A stretch of DNA of 26,738 nt from NCBI GenBank assembly GCA_025455635.1, contig JALOMF010000013.1, positions 1 to 26,738 on the forward strand. The letters run 5' to 3'. The translations under genes were made by a program, and so were the position numbers. Source of the stretch: Saprospiraceae bacterium (lineage in GTDB: Bacteria; Bacteroidota; Bacteroidia; Chitinophagales; Saprospiraceae). The notes under the pieces are model-generated. The model worked only from the letters and a program-made list of their open reading frames with translations, was not told the origin of the DNA and did no database searches. Positions 8,428-15,130 of this stretch are shown piece after piece; position 1 is the first letter of the stretch, and the number at the start of each line of letters is the position of its first letter.

Positions 8428-8747
8428 ATGGAAGCATTGAAAATAAATGTAAATAAGCAGTTGGATGGATATGCTTTTAGCATAGGCCCGTCCGTGAGGA
8501 AAAAGCTAAAAAGCTGGTTCCCAAATTAAAAAGCTGGTTCCCAAATGCTTATCCTGCCAATAGCTTGTTTTTATCTTATGACATTAAAAGCGATTTTAAG
8601 CTTCCTTTTGATAAGTTTGAGGGCAATATATTTCCGGTTTTGTTTGGTGTTGGCGACCAAGAAGAACTGAAGAAAAAAGTTGACGAAATCCTTTTTGTGG
8701 ATTCGCAGACAGGACACATTTTGCACAAGCACAAGATGGCCGCATGA
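8428..8747 (+). pseudogene. Small hypothetical gene broken by a 20-bp tandem duplication
   Basis: From the ATG at 8428 the frame reads MEALKINVNKQLDGYAFSIG and stops after 33 residues, inside a duplicated 20-bp unit. Removing one copy of the duplication joins this to a second open stretch containing SWFPNAYPANSLFLSYDIKS and ending KHKMAA at 8747. This gives a continuous 99-residue protein with no known domain that I recognise. Its stop codon overlaps the start of the DUF4365 gene in an ATGA, so the two were translationally coupled. A downstream TTG at 8565 could still start a 60-residue remnant. The stretch is A/T-rich compared with both flanking minus-strand genes. Confidence 0.75.
8507..8546 (+). 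repeat. Perfect 20-bp tandem duplication inside a coding sequence
   Basis: Positions 8507-8526 and 8527-8546 are identical and adjacent. Twenty is not a multiple of three, so the second copy shifts the frame and creates the in-frame TAA at 8527-8529. Confidence 0.9.
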
Positions 8748-9217
8748 AAGGCAATTATAACCTTTACTTGGGCAAGGCTGGGCATCTTGCAGTCATGTCC
8801 GAATTCCTGACAAGGGGATGGAATGTTGCTATTCCGGAAGTTGATATTGGTGATGATATTTTTGTTGTTCAAGACGAAAACGGCACTTTGCAAAGGGTTC
8901 AAGTAAAAACGTCTGCTTCCAAAACAACCAAAAATGGCTTCCGGGCGCAGTTCTCGCTCCCAATCAGGCAGCTCAGGAATATTTCCAATATCTTGGTTCA
9001 CTATGTTTTTATTGTAAGGCACAATGGAGCTTGGTCAACGCCTGTTATCATCCGCCAAGACTATTTACTTGACTTCTTTGAAAATGAACAAATAGGTTCA
9101 AGGCACAACGACCATCTCAACCTACATTTTAGTTTTGAGCCTGCTGGCGTTAGGTGCTCAAAATTGGATTTGACAAGTTTTCTTGCCGACTATTCTGATT
9201 TCCCGATTGTTGAGTGA
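8744..9217 (+). CDS. DUF4365-like protein with PD-(D/E)XK nuclease-like motifs
   Basis: The protein has 157 residues and starts MKGNYNLYLGKAGHLAVMSE. The order of acidic and QxK residues fits a PD-(D/E)XK core: Glu20 in VMSEFL, Asp residues in EVDIGDDIFVV (about 32-42), then QRVQVKTSASK (about 50-60). This pattern is typical of DUF4365 domains. Nuclease activity is inferred, not shown. The start overlaps the stop of the broken small gene (ATGA). Its last 68 bp lie antisense to the end of the DUF5690 gene. The A/T-rich composition and opposite orientation within a minus-strand operon suggest an acquired cassette, possibly defence-related. Confidence 0.75.
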   Translation: MKGNYNLYLGKAGHLAVMSEFLTRGWNVAIPEVDIGDDIFVVQDENGTLQRVQVKTSASKTTKNGFRAQFSLPIRQLRNISNILVHYVFIVRHNGAWSTPVIIRQDYLLDFFENEQIGSRHNDHLNLHFSFEPAGVRCSKLDLTSFLADYSDFPIVE

Positions 9218-10502
9218 GCCGTTTCTTCATAAAATAAACGACCGAAGCCCCCATCAGCACCATCCCCACCACACTCGCCCACAAATTAGCCCCCACCAAA
9301 AAACGGCTCCAGACGATGGGCACTTCCAAAAACTCCTTCACCAGCAGCACGGCCACACTGCCGAGGTAGCCAATCGCATCGGCCACGTACATGATGAAGC
9401 CGATATTGCCCGGTTGGCGATAAGCCGCTATCAGCCGCTCGAAAATCAGGCAGTTGAAGGGCACGTAGGCGAGGTAGAGGCCCACCCCGTTGAGCATGGC
9501 CCAATGCGGCGCAGCGAGCAGTTTTTGAGAAAAAAGCAGGGTGCTGACGAAGACCAGCACCAAGCCGATGAAAATGGTAATGTGATTGAAAAACAAGGCT
9601 CTATGGTTGTTTTTCACAAAAACCAGCAAGCTCAGGCCGCCAAGGATGACCAAGGTGGCAGGCAGTTCGGTTTGGGTGAAAATATCGGGGCGGTCGCCGT
9701 AGCCAAGCTCTATCCACAGCTCGGCAGCGAAATTGTCACGCAGGTCTCGCAGCACGGTGAGCAGCAGGTATGCAGCAACTAGCACGATGATGCCGGGCAA
9801 GAATTTTTGCAAAAAAGCCCTTCTTTCCTGCTTCGTCATGGGCCGGCGCTCGGAGCGGGCAGCGAGGTCGAGGGCGTCGGGCGTCGGGGTGCGGTCGAGG
9901 AGCCAGGCAGCACCTACGAGCGGCACGATGAACAATGCCCCTGCCGTGAACGGCATCCAAAAAGCAGTTTTCCCACAGTCAACCATGAGCCAACTGCCGA
10001 TGCTTTTCACGAAACCTGATGCGAAAATAAAGGTACTTGCCAACGCTATGCCCAGCACTTCGGTGGTTCGGCGGCCTTCGAGGTAGCTGAACACAATGCC
10101 CCAGATGAGGCCCAGCGGCAGCCCGTTCAGAAACATAAAAGCGATGTTCCAAGGCGGCGGCACCAGCGCAAAACCCAGCAGCGACAGCCAAGCGAAGCCA
10201 ATCAAAAACACAACGCTCTGGAAACGCCCCTTCGATTTCAGCTCTGAAATAAAGCGGATACCATAGAACTTGCTCGCCATATAACCCAGCACTTGCGCCA
10301 CCACGAGCCATACTTTGTAGCTCACGCCAGCATACAACAATCCGTCGAAAGTGGCAGCCGTGAACGGCTTGCGGAAGGCGTACATGCAGGTATAGGTGGC
10401 AGCAGCTGCCAGCGCAGCCAGCACAATGGCCGACAAACGATTGGTAGTAGGTGGCGAGCTGTTGGCAACGCCTAATTTGACACCTCCGACTTGGGCTTCC
10501 AT
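9150..10502 (-). CDS. DUF5690 family transporter, MFS / OPA-like
   Basis: This 450-residue polytopic membrane protein has about 12 hydrophobic segments in two halves, split by a charged loop at about 205-232. In the first helix YAFRKPF (41-47) carries Arg44-Lys45. The helix opening the second half has Arg253 in YLLLTVLRDLRDNF. GlpT, an organophosphate:phosphate antiporter, has an Arg-Lys pair in TM1 (Arg45) and an Arg in TM7 (Arg269) that bind phosphate. The match supports an OPA-like carrier of a phosphonate or phosphate ester (inference). The gene starts 4 bp after the HAD hydrolase stop, so the two are cotranscribed. The last 22 or so residues, polar and repeat-poor, are encoded antisense to the DUF4365 gene and may be a junction product. 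Confidence 0.8.
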   Translation of the reverse strand: MEAQVGGVKLGVANSSPPTTNRLSAIVLAALAAAATYTCMYAFRKPFTAATFDGLLYAGVSYKVWLVVAQVLGYMASKFYGIRFISELKSKGRFQSVVFLIGFAWLSLLGFALVPPPWNIAFMFLNGLPLGLIWGIVFSYLEGRRTTEVLGIALASTFIFASGFVKSIGSWLMVDCGKTAFWMPFTAGALFIVPLVGAAWLLDRTPTPDALDLAARSERRPMTKQERRAFLQKFLPGIIVLVAAYLLLTVLRDLRDNFAAELWIELGYGDRPDIFTQTELPATLVILGGLSLLVFVKNNHRALFFNHITIFIGLVLVFVSTLLFSQKLLAAPHWAMLNGVGLYLAYVPFNCLIFERLIAAYRQPGNIGFIMYVADAIGYLGSVAVLLVKEFLEVPIVWSRFLVGANLWASVVGMVLMGASVVYFMKKRLTQQSGNQNSRQENLSNPILST

Positions 10503-10506
10503 TGCG

Positions 10507-11196
10507 TTAGGCGTGTGCGAATTCGTCCACGGTCAACTGAACCACCTGCCAAAGGTCGTCCACGAGGTGGGTGTGCGGGTATGGCTCCAGTTCCTCACGG
10601 GTATGCGAGCCACTGGTCACGCCGATGACCCAGCCGCAGCCAGCGTTGGTGCCTTCTTGGAGGTCGGAGGGCGTATCGCCGACCTTGGCCACATTGGCGG
10701 GGTCGGTGATGCCAAACTCGGCCATGAGCAGTTGTATCATGTCGGGGTATGGGCGGCCACGCTCCACCTCGTCGGCGCTGGTCCAGGCATCCACCATGTC
10801 CTGCCAGTCGAGGCGCTCGATGATGGTTTTGGTGATATTGGAGGAAAAGCCCGTGTTGAGCGCCACTTTTGCGCCGATTTTGCGCAGCGTGCGGATGGTG
10901 CGCTCCGCAAACGGCGTGGGTCGCACATCGGGGCTGTTGCGATAATGGTAGAGCATCGTATCCTCGAACTCCCTGAAAATCGCATCAATATCTTCCTGCG
11001 AAGGTTCGAGTTGGAATTTTTGCGTCAGCAAAACCCGAATGGCCACGGGTTTCGGGATGCCCATGACGCTGTTGGCGTCTTCCCGGTCAATCTGATACCC
11101 GAAATGGGCAAAGGCGGTGATGAGCGACTGGTGTACGTTGTCGCTGTCGTGAACGGTGGTGCCGGCCATGTCGAAAACGATGAGTTGAAGTGCCAT
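10507..11196 (-). CDS. Phosphonatase-like HAD hydrolase (TIGR03351 type)
   Basis: The 229-residue protein resembles phosphonoacetaldehyde hydrolase (PhnX). The nucleophile motif FDMAGTTVHD has Asp9 and the Ala in place of the second acid, as in PhnX (DxAGTT). In the cap domain MGIPKPVAIR (45-54) lines up with the MGxxKxxHVR segment of PhnX, placing Lys49 where PhnX has its Schiff-base lysine (alignment by eye). VGDTPSDLQEGTNAGCGWVIGV is the HAD C-terminal motif. It may cleave the C-P bond of phosphonoacetaldehyde or a close analogue. It is followed after 4 bp by DUF5690 and is preceded by the inserted Uma2 gene, so it needs a promoter in 11197-11253 or read-through. Confidence 0.88.
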   Translation of the reverse strand: MALQLIVFDMAGTTVHDSDNVHQSLITAFAHFGYQIDREDANSVMGIPKPVAIRVLLTQKFQLEPSQEDIDAIFREFEDTMLYHYRNSPDVRPTPFAERTIRTLRKIGAKVALNTGFSSNITKTIIERLDWQDMVDAWTSADEVERGRPYPDMIQLLMAEFGITDPANVAKVGDTPSDLQEGTNAGCGWVIGVTSGSHTREELEPYPHTHLVDDLWQVVQLTVDEFAHA

Positions 11197-11253
11197 AATT
11201 CGTTTATTTTAGTGTATCTTCGTTTTTTAATTCATCAAAAATTTTCGTCCAAA

Positions 11254-11868
11254 ATGGGAGTAGAAGTAGCGGTTCAAAAAGGCTTTTTGACCATCGAGCA
11301 GTACCTGAAAAAAGAGGACGCATCGGAGGTAAAGCATGAATTTCAAGACGGAAAACTTATCACTATGGCAGGAGGACTCATTACCCACAATATTCTCAAA
11401 AGTGAAATTTTGCAATTATTGACTGCGTTTTTTCGCTTCAACAACTTGCCGTTTTTGGCTTTGGACAGCGACATGAAAACCCGCATCGAATCTGCCAATA
11501 AGTTCTGCTACCCCGATGTGACCGTGATTGCAATGCCGCCCAGTTTTTACACAACTCCTGCCGGAAAAGAGCGCCGTGACATCATCACCAACCCATTGCT
11601 GGTGGTCGAGGTACTTTCCAACGATACCCGCAGCAAGGACAAGGGCGAAAAATTCGAACAGTACTGTACCATCCCGACTTTTCGGGAGTACCTGCTCATT
11701 GAACCAGAAGAAGTATGGGCAAAGTCAATTTACCTCGAAGACCCCGCTGCTGGCCTGATGCGGGTGAAAACCGAAACCAACAGGGATGCCTCCATTCACT
11801 TGCATTCCATCGGATACGATTTGAAATTGGACGACGTCTATAAAGCACTCAACAACCTAAAACCCTGA
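11254..11868 (+). CDS. Uma2 family (DUF820) putative endonuclease
   Basis: The protein has 204 residues from the ATG at 11254 (MGVEVAVQKGFLTIEQYLKK). Uma2-type PD-(D/E)XK features are visible: KHEFQDGKLI near 28-37, YPDVTVIAMP near 88-97, and LLVVEVLSNDT near 115-125 with the catalytic-type VEVLS. GEKFEQY follows, as usual for the family. Function of Uma2 proteins is not settled; they are multicopy in many bacteria. The gene lies on the opposite strand between the HD-domain and HAD genes, ending 3 bp from the HD gene stop, so it interrupts the phosphonate locus. The frame stays open upstream through the antisense of the HAD gene, but that is not coding. Confidence 0.85.
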   Translation: MGVEVAVQKGFLTIEQYLKKEDASEVKHEFQDGKLITMAGGLITHNILKSEILQLLTAFFRFNNLPFLALDSDMKTRIESANKFCYPDVTVIAMPPSFYTTPAGKERRDIITNPLLVVEVLSNDTRSKDKGEKFEQYCTIPTFREYLLIEPEEVWAKSIYLEDPAAGLMRVKTETNRDASIHLHSIGYDLKLDDVYKALNNLKP

Positions 11869-11871
11869 TTT

Positions 11872-12474
11872 TCAGGCTGCTGCGTGCAGTTGATGAAACC
11901 CTGCATGACGCCGCAAATGCTTCAGGCATATTTCCCGGTACTTTTCCAAGTCGGGTAAAGGCTTGCCCACCTCCTTCGCAGCCTCATCCCATTTCCGCAT
12001 TTTAATCATCAGTTCGAAAAGGAAATTGGACTCGAAGGACTCGGCCTCTTCTGCATCCATCCTGCCCCCTTGGTAAGCGAGTGTTTGGCGGCTGGATTCG
12101 GAAAGTTGCTCGAAATACTCGCTGTTCTTAAAGGTCAGGTAGCGTTTTGCCTGTACGTGTCCCTCTACAAGGCGGCATATTTTCTCTGAAAAACCGAGCT
12201 TGCCCAGGTAGTTTCCGCCGACTTGCTCGTGACGGAGGATGCCTAGACCGGGCATCTCGTCCTCGTTCGGCAAGGCGCACAAGTGGCCAATATCATGCAG
12301 CAGTGCAGCCAATACGACCTCCTCATCGAAGCCTTCGGACTCGGCCATTTGGGCGGACTGGCAGGCGTGTTCAATCTGGCTCACCGGCTCACCGATGTAC
12401 TCCTCAAGTCCCCTGCGTGTGAGGAGGTCGAATATTTCCTGCGTCGCCTGTTCAGGGCTTTTCCGAAGTGGCAT
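11872..12474 (-). CDS. PhnZ-like HD-domain oxygenase (phosphonate degradation HDIG protein)
   Basis: PhnZ and its relatives use a mixed-valent di-iron centre to cleave 1-hydroxy-phosphonates, for example 1-hydroxy-2-aminoethylphosphonate to glycine and phosphate. From the ATG at 12474 the protein has 200 residues. It keeps Tyr26 and Glu29 in EYIGEPVSQIEH, equivalent to the PhnZ Y-x-x-E gate; likely metal ligands His36, His60-Asp61 (LLHDIGHL), His82 (RHEQVG), His106 (EGHVQAKRYL) and Asp163 (RKWDE). The LSESSRQTLAYQGGRMD stretch also fits PhnZ. An upstream ATG at 12561 would add 29 residues unlike the family. No 2-oxoglutarate hydroxylase (PhnY/TmpA) partner is in the window. Confidence 0.88.
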   Translation of the reverse strand: MPLRKSPEQATQEIFDLLTRRGLEEYIGEPVSQIEHACQSAQMAESEGFDEEVVLAALLHDIGHLCALPNEDEMPGLGILRHEQVGGNYLGKLGFSEKICRLVEGHVQAKRYLTFKNSEYFEQLSESSRQTLAYQGGRMDAEEAESFESNFLFELMIKMRKWDEAAKEVGKPLPDLEKYREICLKHLRRHAGFHQLHAAA

Positions 12475-12644
12475 GACGTTCGAGTTTTGGTGGGCAGTAC
12501 GCCGAAGCAGCATGAGCATCGGGGCGGTCTGCGGTTTACGTTGCAATGGTTGCCGGATCATTCGTTTTTTTTACGGATGCCAAGGTCGGGGCAGGGTATA
12601 AACTGAATATGAAGGAGGGGTTAAGTTTTGGGGTAGATTCCGAG

Positions 12645-12694
12645 TTGCAAGGCATTGGAAACTTCCATAGCTTTGCCAAAAGCAAAAAGCTATG
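12645..12694 (+). promoter_or_regulatory. Promoter with overlapping 9-bp inverted repeat at the DUF6932 gene
   Basis: TTG (12645-12647), a 20-nt spacer and TAGCTTTG (12668-12675) resemble a Bacteroidota promoter. CATAGCTTT (12666-12674) pairs perfectly with AAAGCTATG (12686-12694), whose last three bases are the start codon. The repeat therefore covers both the -7 box and the start and could be an autoregulatory operator. Confidence 0.5.
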
Positions 12695-13177
12695 AGCCTC
12701 ATTTTCAATGAGTTTGGATTTCTAACCCCACAGGATGTAATTCACGCTGGGTTAGAATCGTTTGAGAATATTTTTGTAAAAGAATTTATAAACTCAAATA
12801 CAAGAAGTCCAATTTTTGAAAATTATTTGAGCTATATCAGTGCATTCAAGCAAGAAATTATGCCCGAATTTCGGCAATGGGTTGATGGGAGTTTCGTAAC
12901 GAAAAAATTGAACCCAAAGGACATTGACATCGTTACTTTCATTCCATTTGAGGTTTACGAAAATAGGAGAAAGGAGATTGAAGCAAAGTTCATCATGGGT
13001 GGGGCACTCAAGCATTTCGGCGTAGATGCCTATGCTATCAGAACCTATCCGGAAAAACATGAACTACATTTTGTCACGCTTCATGATACCGCAGAATGGC
13101 GAGAAACCTTTAGCAAAACCAAGTTTAACAAAAACCAAAAACGTTACCCGAAGGGTTTTATCGAACTAAATTTTTGA
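12692..13177 (+). CDS. DUF6932 family nucleotidyltransferase-like protein
   Basis: The 161-residue protein begins MSLIFNEFGFLTPQDVIHAG. WVDGSFVTKKLNPKDIDIV (about 63-81) is the G-S-x(n)-D-x-D signature of minimal nucleotidyltransferases, with Gly-Ser near 66-67 and the Asp pair near 77-79. A third acidic residue is likely Asp110 or nearby (inference). Family members may be MNT-like antitoxins or modifying enzymes. A second gene follows after 3 bp, forming a two-gene operon with a terminator. The pair is A/T-rich relative to the surrounding genes and starts inside an inverted repeat, features common in toxin-antitoxin or defence cassettes. Confidence 0.75.
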   Translation: MSLIFNEFGFLTPQDVIHAGLESFENIFVKEFINSNTRSPIFENYLSYISAFKQEIMPEFRQWVDGSFVTKKLNPKDIDIVTFIPFEVYENRRKEIEAKFIMGGALKHFGVDAYAIRTYPEKHELHFVTLHDTAEWRETFSKTKFNKNQKRYPKGFIELNF

Positions 13178-13180
13178 GCA

Positions 13181-13444
13181 ATGGCAAACGAAGAAATAAT
13201 CGGCCCAAATATTCGGGTCGCTGACATTTTGGAGCAAATAGAAAGGCTCGATAAAATGATTGCCTTTCACAAAATGCACGCTCCGGATGATGCTATGCTA
13301 AAGCAATATCAATATTTGCGGAGGCGGTATTCCCTTGAGTTGACAAGACTAATGAAGATGTATAATTTCCATCTATCACCAATAAAGCAGAAAGTTGCCA
13401 AGCCAAAGTCCAAACAAATTAAAGCGGCAATTCCTTTAAGTTAA
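13181..13444 (+). CDS. Small helical basic protein, partner of the DUF6932 gene
   Basis: I do not recognise a family. The 87-residue protein is predicted by eye to be mostly helical: an ILEQIERLDKMIAFHKMH helix, a QYQYLRRRYSLELTRLMKMY helix and a Lys-rich tail (KQKVAKPKSKQIKAA). It starts 3 bp after the DUF6932 stop and ends 21 bp before a strong terminator, so it is the second gene of a two-gene unit. Size and pairing suit a toxin-antitoxin-like partner, but no catalytic motif such as HEPN R-x4-H is visible. Confidence 0.65.
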   Translation: MANEEIIGPNIRVADILEQIERLDKMIAFHKMHAPDDAMLKQYQYLRRRYSLELTRLMKMYNFHLSPIKQKVAKPKSKQIKAAIPLS

Positions 13445-13465
13445 AAATCAAATTTTATATAAACA

Positions 13466-13501
13466 AAACAGCCCGTCAGTCGAATGATTGACGGGCTGTT
13501 T
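13466..13501. terminator. Bidirectional intrinsic terminator
   Basis: AAACAGCCCGTCA (13466-13478) pairs perfectly over 13 bp with 13489-13501, loop 10 nt. It lies between the convergent small gene and susD and can stop both. Confidence 0.85.
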
Positions 13502-13516
13502 CATTTATGCAAAACC

Positions 13517-15016
13517 TTACTTCACCAACCACATCAAGCCATTGATGTCGTCATCGCCAAACTGCCTAGTCACGGCCTCATCGTAGTTCGCCGTGTTGGT
13601 ATTCCGCTCAGAGGCCGGGTACTGGAACCGCTTCGGTATGCGGTCGCCGTTGCCAGTGCCAGGGCCGATGTGGAAGACCGGAACGCCCGTCCTGCGCTGG
13701 TTGTAAAAAGCTTCCCAACCGCTGTTCTGGAAGAAAGCAAGGTACTTCTGCGTCAGGATTTGCTCTAGGCCATCGGCATTATTGCCAGCGTAGTCCACTT
13801 CGGCTTGCGCCAAATAGCCAGCCAGTGCAGTGGCATCGGTTATGCCGTAGAAGTTCATGCTAGCCGTGATGCCCCGGTTGTACCATTCGCCCGCATCGCC
13901 ACTCACCCAGCCACGGTTGATGGCCTCGGCGATGTTGAAGCAAAGCTCGGCATAGCCAATCTGGATGCAAGGCTCTGGCCCGCTAAAGGTGCTGTAGTAG
14001 CGTTCTTGGTCAATAGCGCTGTACTCGCCGTTGCCCATCTTGAAGGTCATGTCGTCGAGGCCCTCGCCAGCGGGGGCACCCACGTAGGCTTCAAAATCGT
14101 TTTCGGTTAAACCTTGTGCCAATTTTGCAGGGGCAGGGTCGGCCACCACGAAAGTGCGGGGGTCCTTCAAGCTCACAAGCAAGCCGAGATAGGTATCGCT
14201 GTGGTTGTAACGGCCAGCATCGAAGCCACTGTTGCCGGGATTGGTCGGGTAGGTGTTCGTCGAGCTGTTGTAAATATATGCCATGTTGTCGCCAAGGCCC
14301 TCCATGATGGGGAACTGCGACGGGTTGTTCAACACATCGGCAAAGCGGCCCTTCACGTTCAGGTCGCTGTCGTCGGCATGCTTGCTGAGGTGGATGAGCA
14401 GCCGCAGCTTGTAGGTGTTGATGACTTTTTGCCATTTCACGAGGTCGTTGCCGAGGTAGATATCGCCTTGCAGCGAGTTGTCGTTTTTGCCGATGGCAGC
14501 AGCCATGAGGTCGTTGGCTTCCTCCAGCAAATTGAGCGCAGCGGCGAAAACTTCTTTTTGCGTATCATAAACGGGCGTCGTGTTGTCCAAGCCTTGCAGG
14601 GCTTGCGAGAACGGCACGTCGCCAAATTTCAAGGACATGCGCACGGAGAAATACGCCTTGAAAAACTTGCCCAAGGCCGAGTACGGGTTGGAGGTGCTGC
14701 CCGCCAGTTTCTCCGCTTCCGTCTCCATCAACTTCACGTTGTTGAGGGTGTAAAAATCGAAGCCGGAGGTCGTCCAGTTGTACTCGTTGTTGCCGTAGTA
14801 GTTGTAGTTGCAGAGGTGGAACTGGCTGTACCGCATCACGATATTGTCGTTCCAGCAGCTTTCGGCCATGTCGTTCAACACGCCCTGAAAAATCAGCGAC
14901 GGTGGCGCCGATGCTGGCTGGTTGGGGTTTACTTGCAGGTCCTCGAAGGACTTTTCGCAGGCGCTCATGCCAAACACGAGCAGTGCGAGGATGGTTATAT
15001 TTTTAAACGATTTCAT
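13517..15016 (-). CDS. SusD/RagB-family nutrient-binding outer membrane lipoprotein (SusD_2 type)
   Basis: It forms the extracellular lid on the SusC channel and binds the nutrient. The protein has 499 residues. The signal peptide ends in a lipobox, VFGMSAC, with Cys20 as the lipidated residue, followed by EKSFEDLQVNPNQPASAPP, the usual N-terminus of the SusD_2 subgroup. GNPxx-like and helical TPR regions follow, for example ALGKFFKAYFSVRMSLKFGDVPFSQAL. The C-terminus LAFFQNSGWEAFYNQRRTGVP with RIPKRFQYP is typical. The gene is downstream of susC, separated by a 27-bp perfect stem. The substrate cannot be told from sequence. Confidence 0.93.
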   Translation of the reverse strand: MKSFKNITILALLVFGMSACEKSFEDLQVNPNQPASAPPSLIFQGVLNDMAESCWNDNIVMRYSQFHLCNYNYYGNNEYNWTTSGFDFYTLNNVKLMETEAEKLAGSTSNPYSALGKFFKAYFSVRMSLKFGDVPFSQALQGLDNTTPVYDTQKEVFAAALNLLEEANDLMAAAIGKNDNSLQGDIYLGNDLVKWQKVINTYKLRLLIHLSKHADDSDLNVKGRFADVLNNPSQFPIMEGLGDNMAYIYNSSTNTYPTNPGNSGFDAGRYNHSDTYLGLLVSLKDPRTFVVADPAPAKLAQGLTENDFEAYVGAPAGEGLDDMTFKMGNGEYSAIDQERYYSTFSGPEPCIQIGYAELCFNIAEAINRGWVSGDAGEWYNRGITASMNFYGITDATALAGYLAQAEVDYAGNNADGLEQILTQKYLAFFQNSGWEAFYNQRRTGVPVFHIGPGTGNGDRIPKRFQYPASERNTNTANYDEAVTRQFGDDDINGLMWLVK

Positions 15017-15029
15017 TTTATAGATTTTT

Positions 15030-15124
15030 ACCCCTGACCCCTAAAGGGGAACCTAATCCAATTAGTCGTCGGAACTTTAACCGACGAACTTCCCAAGTTA
15101 GGTTCCCCTTTAGGGGTCAGGGGT
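15030..15124. repeat. 27-bp perfect inverted repeat with nested hairpin between susC and susD
   Basis: Positions 15030-15056 pair perfectly with 15098-15124. Inside, TCGTCGG (15066-15072) pairs with CCGACGA (15081-15087). Each long arm itself contains the palindrome CCCCTAAAGGGG or its equivalent. In the susC-susD mRNA it forms a very stable stem between the two cistrons. It could stabilise, terminate or process the transcript. Confidence 0.85.
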
Positions 15125-15130
15125 CATGAT

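Noticed and set aside
10396..11253. In-frame upstream extension of the Uma2 gene
   Set aside because: The extension is antisense to the HAD and DUF5690 genes and has no homologous features. The Uma2 start at 11254 fits the family length.
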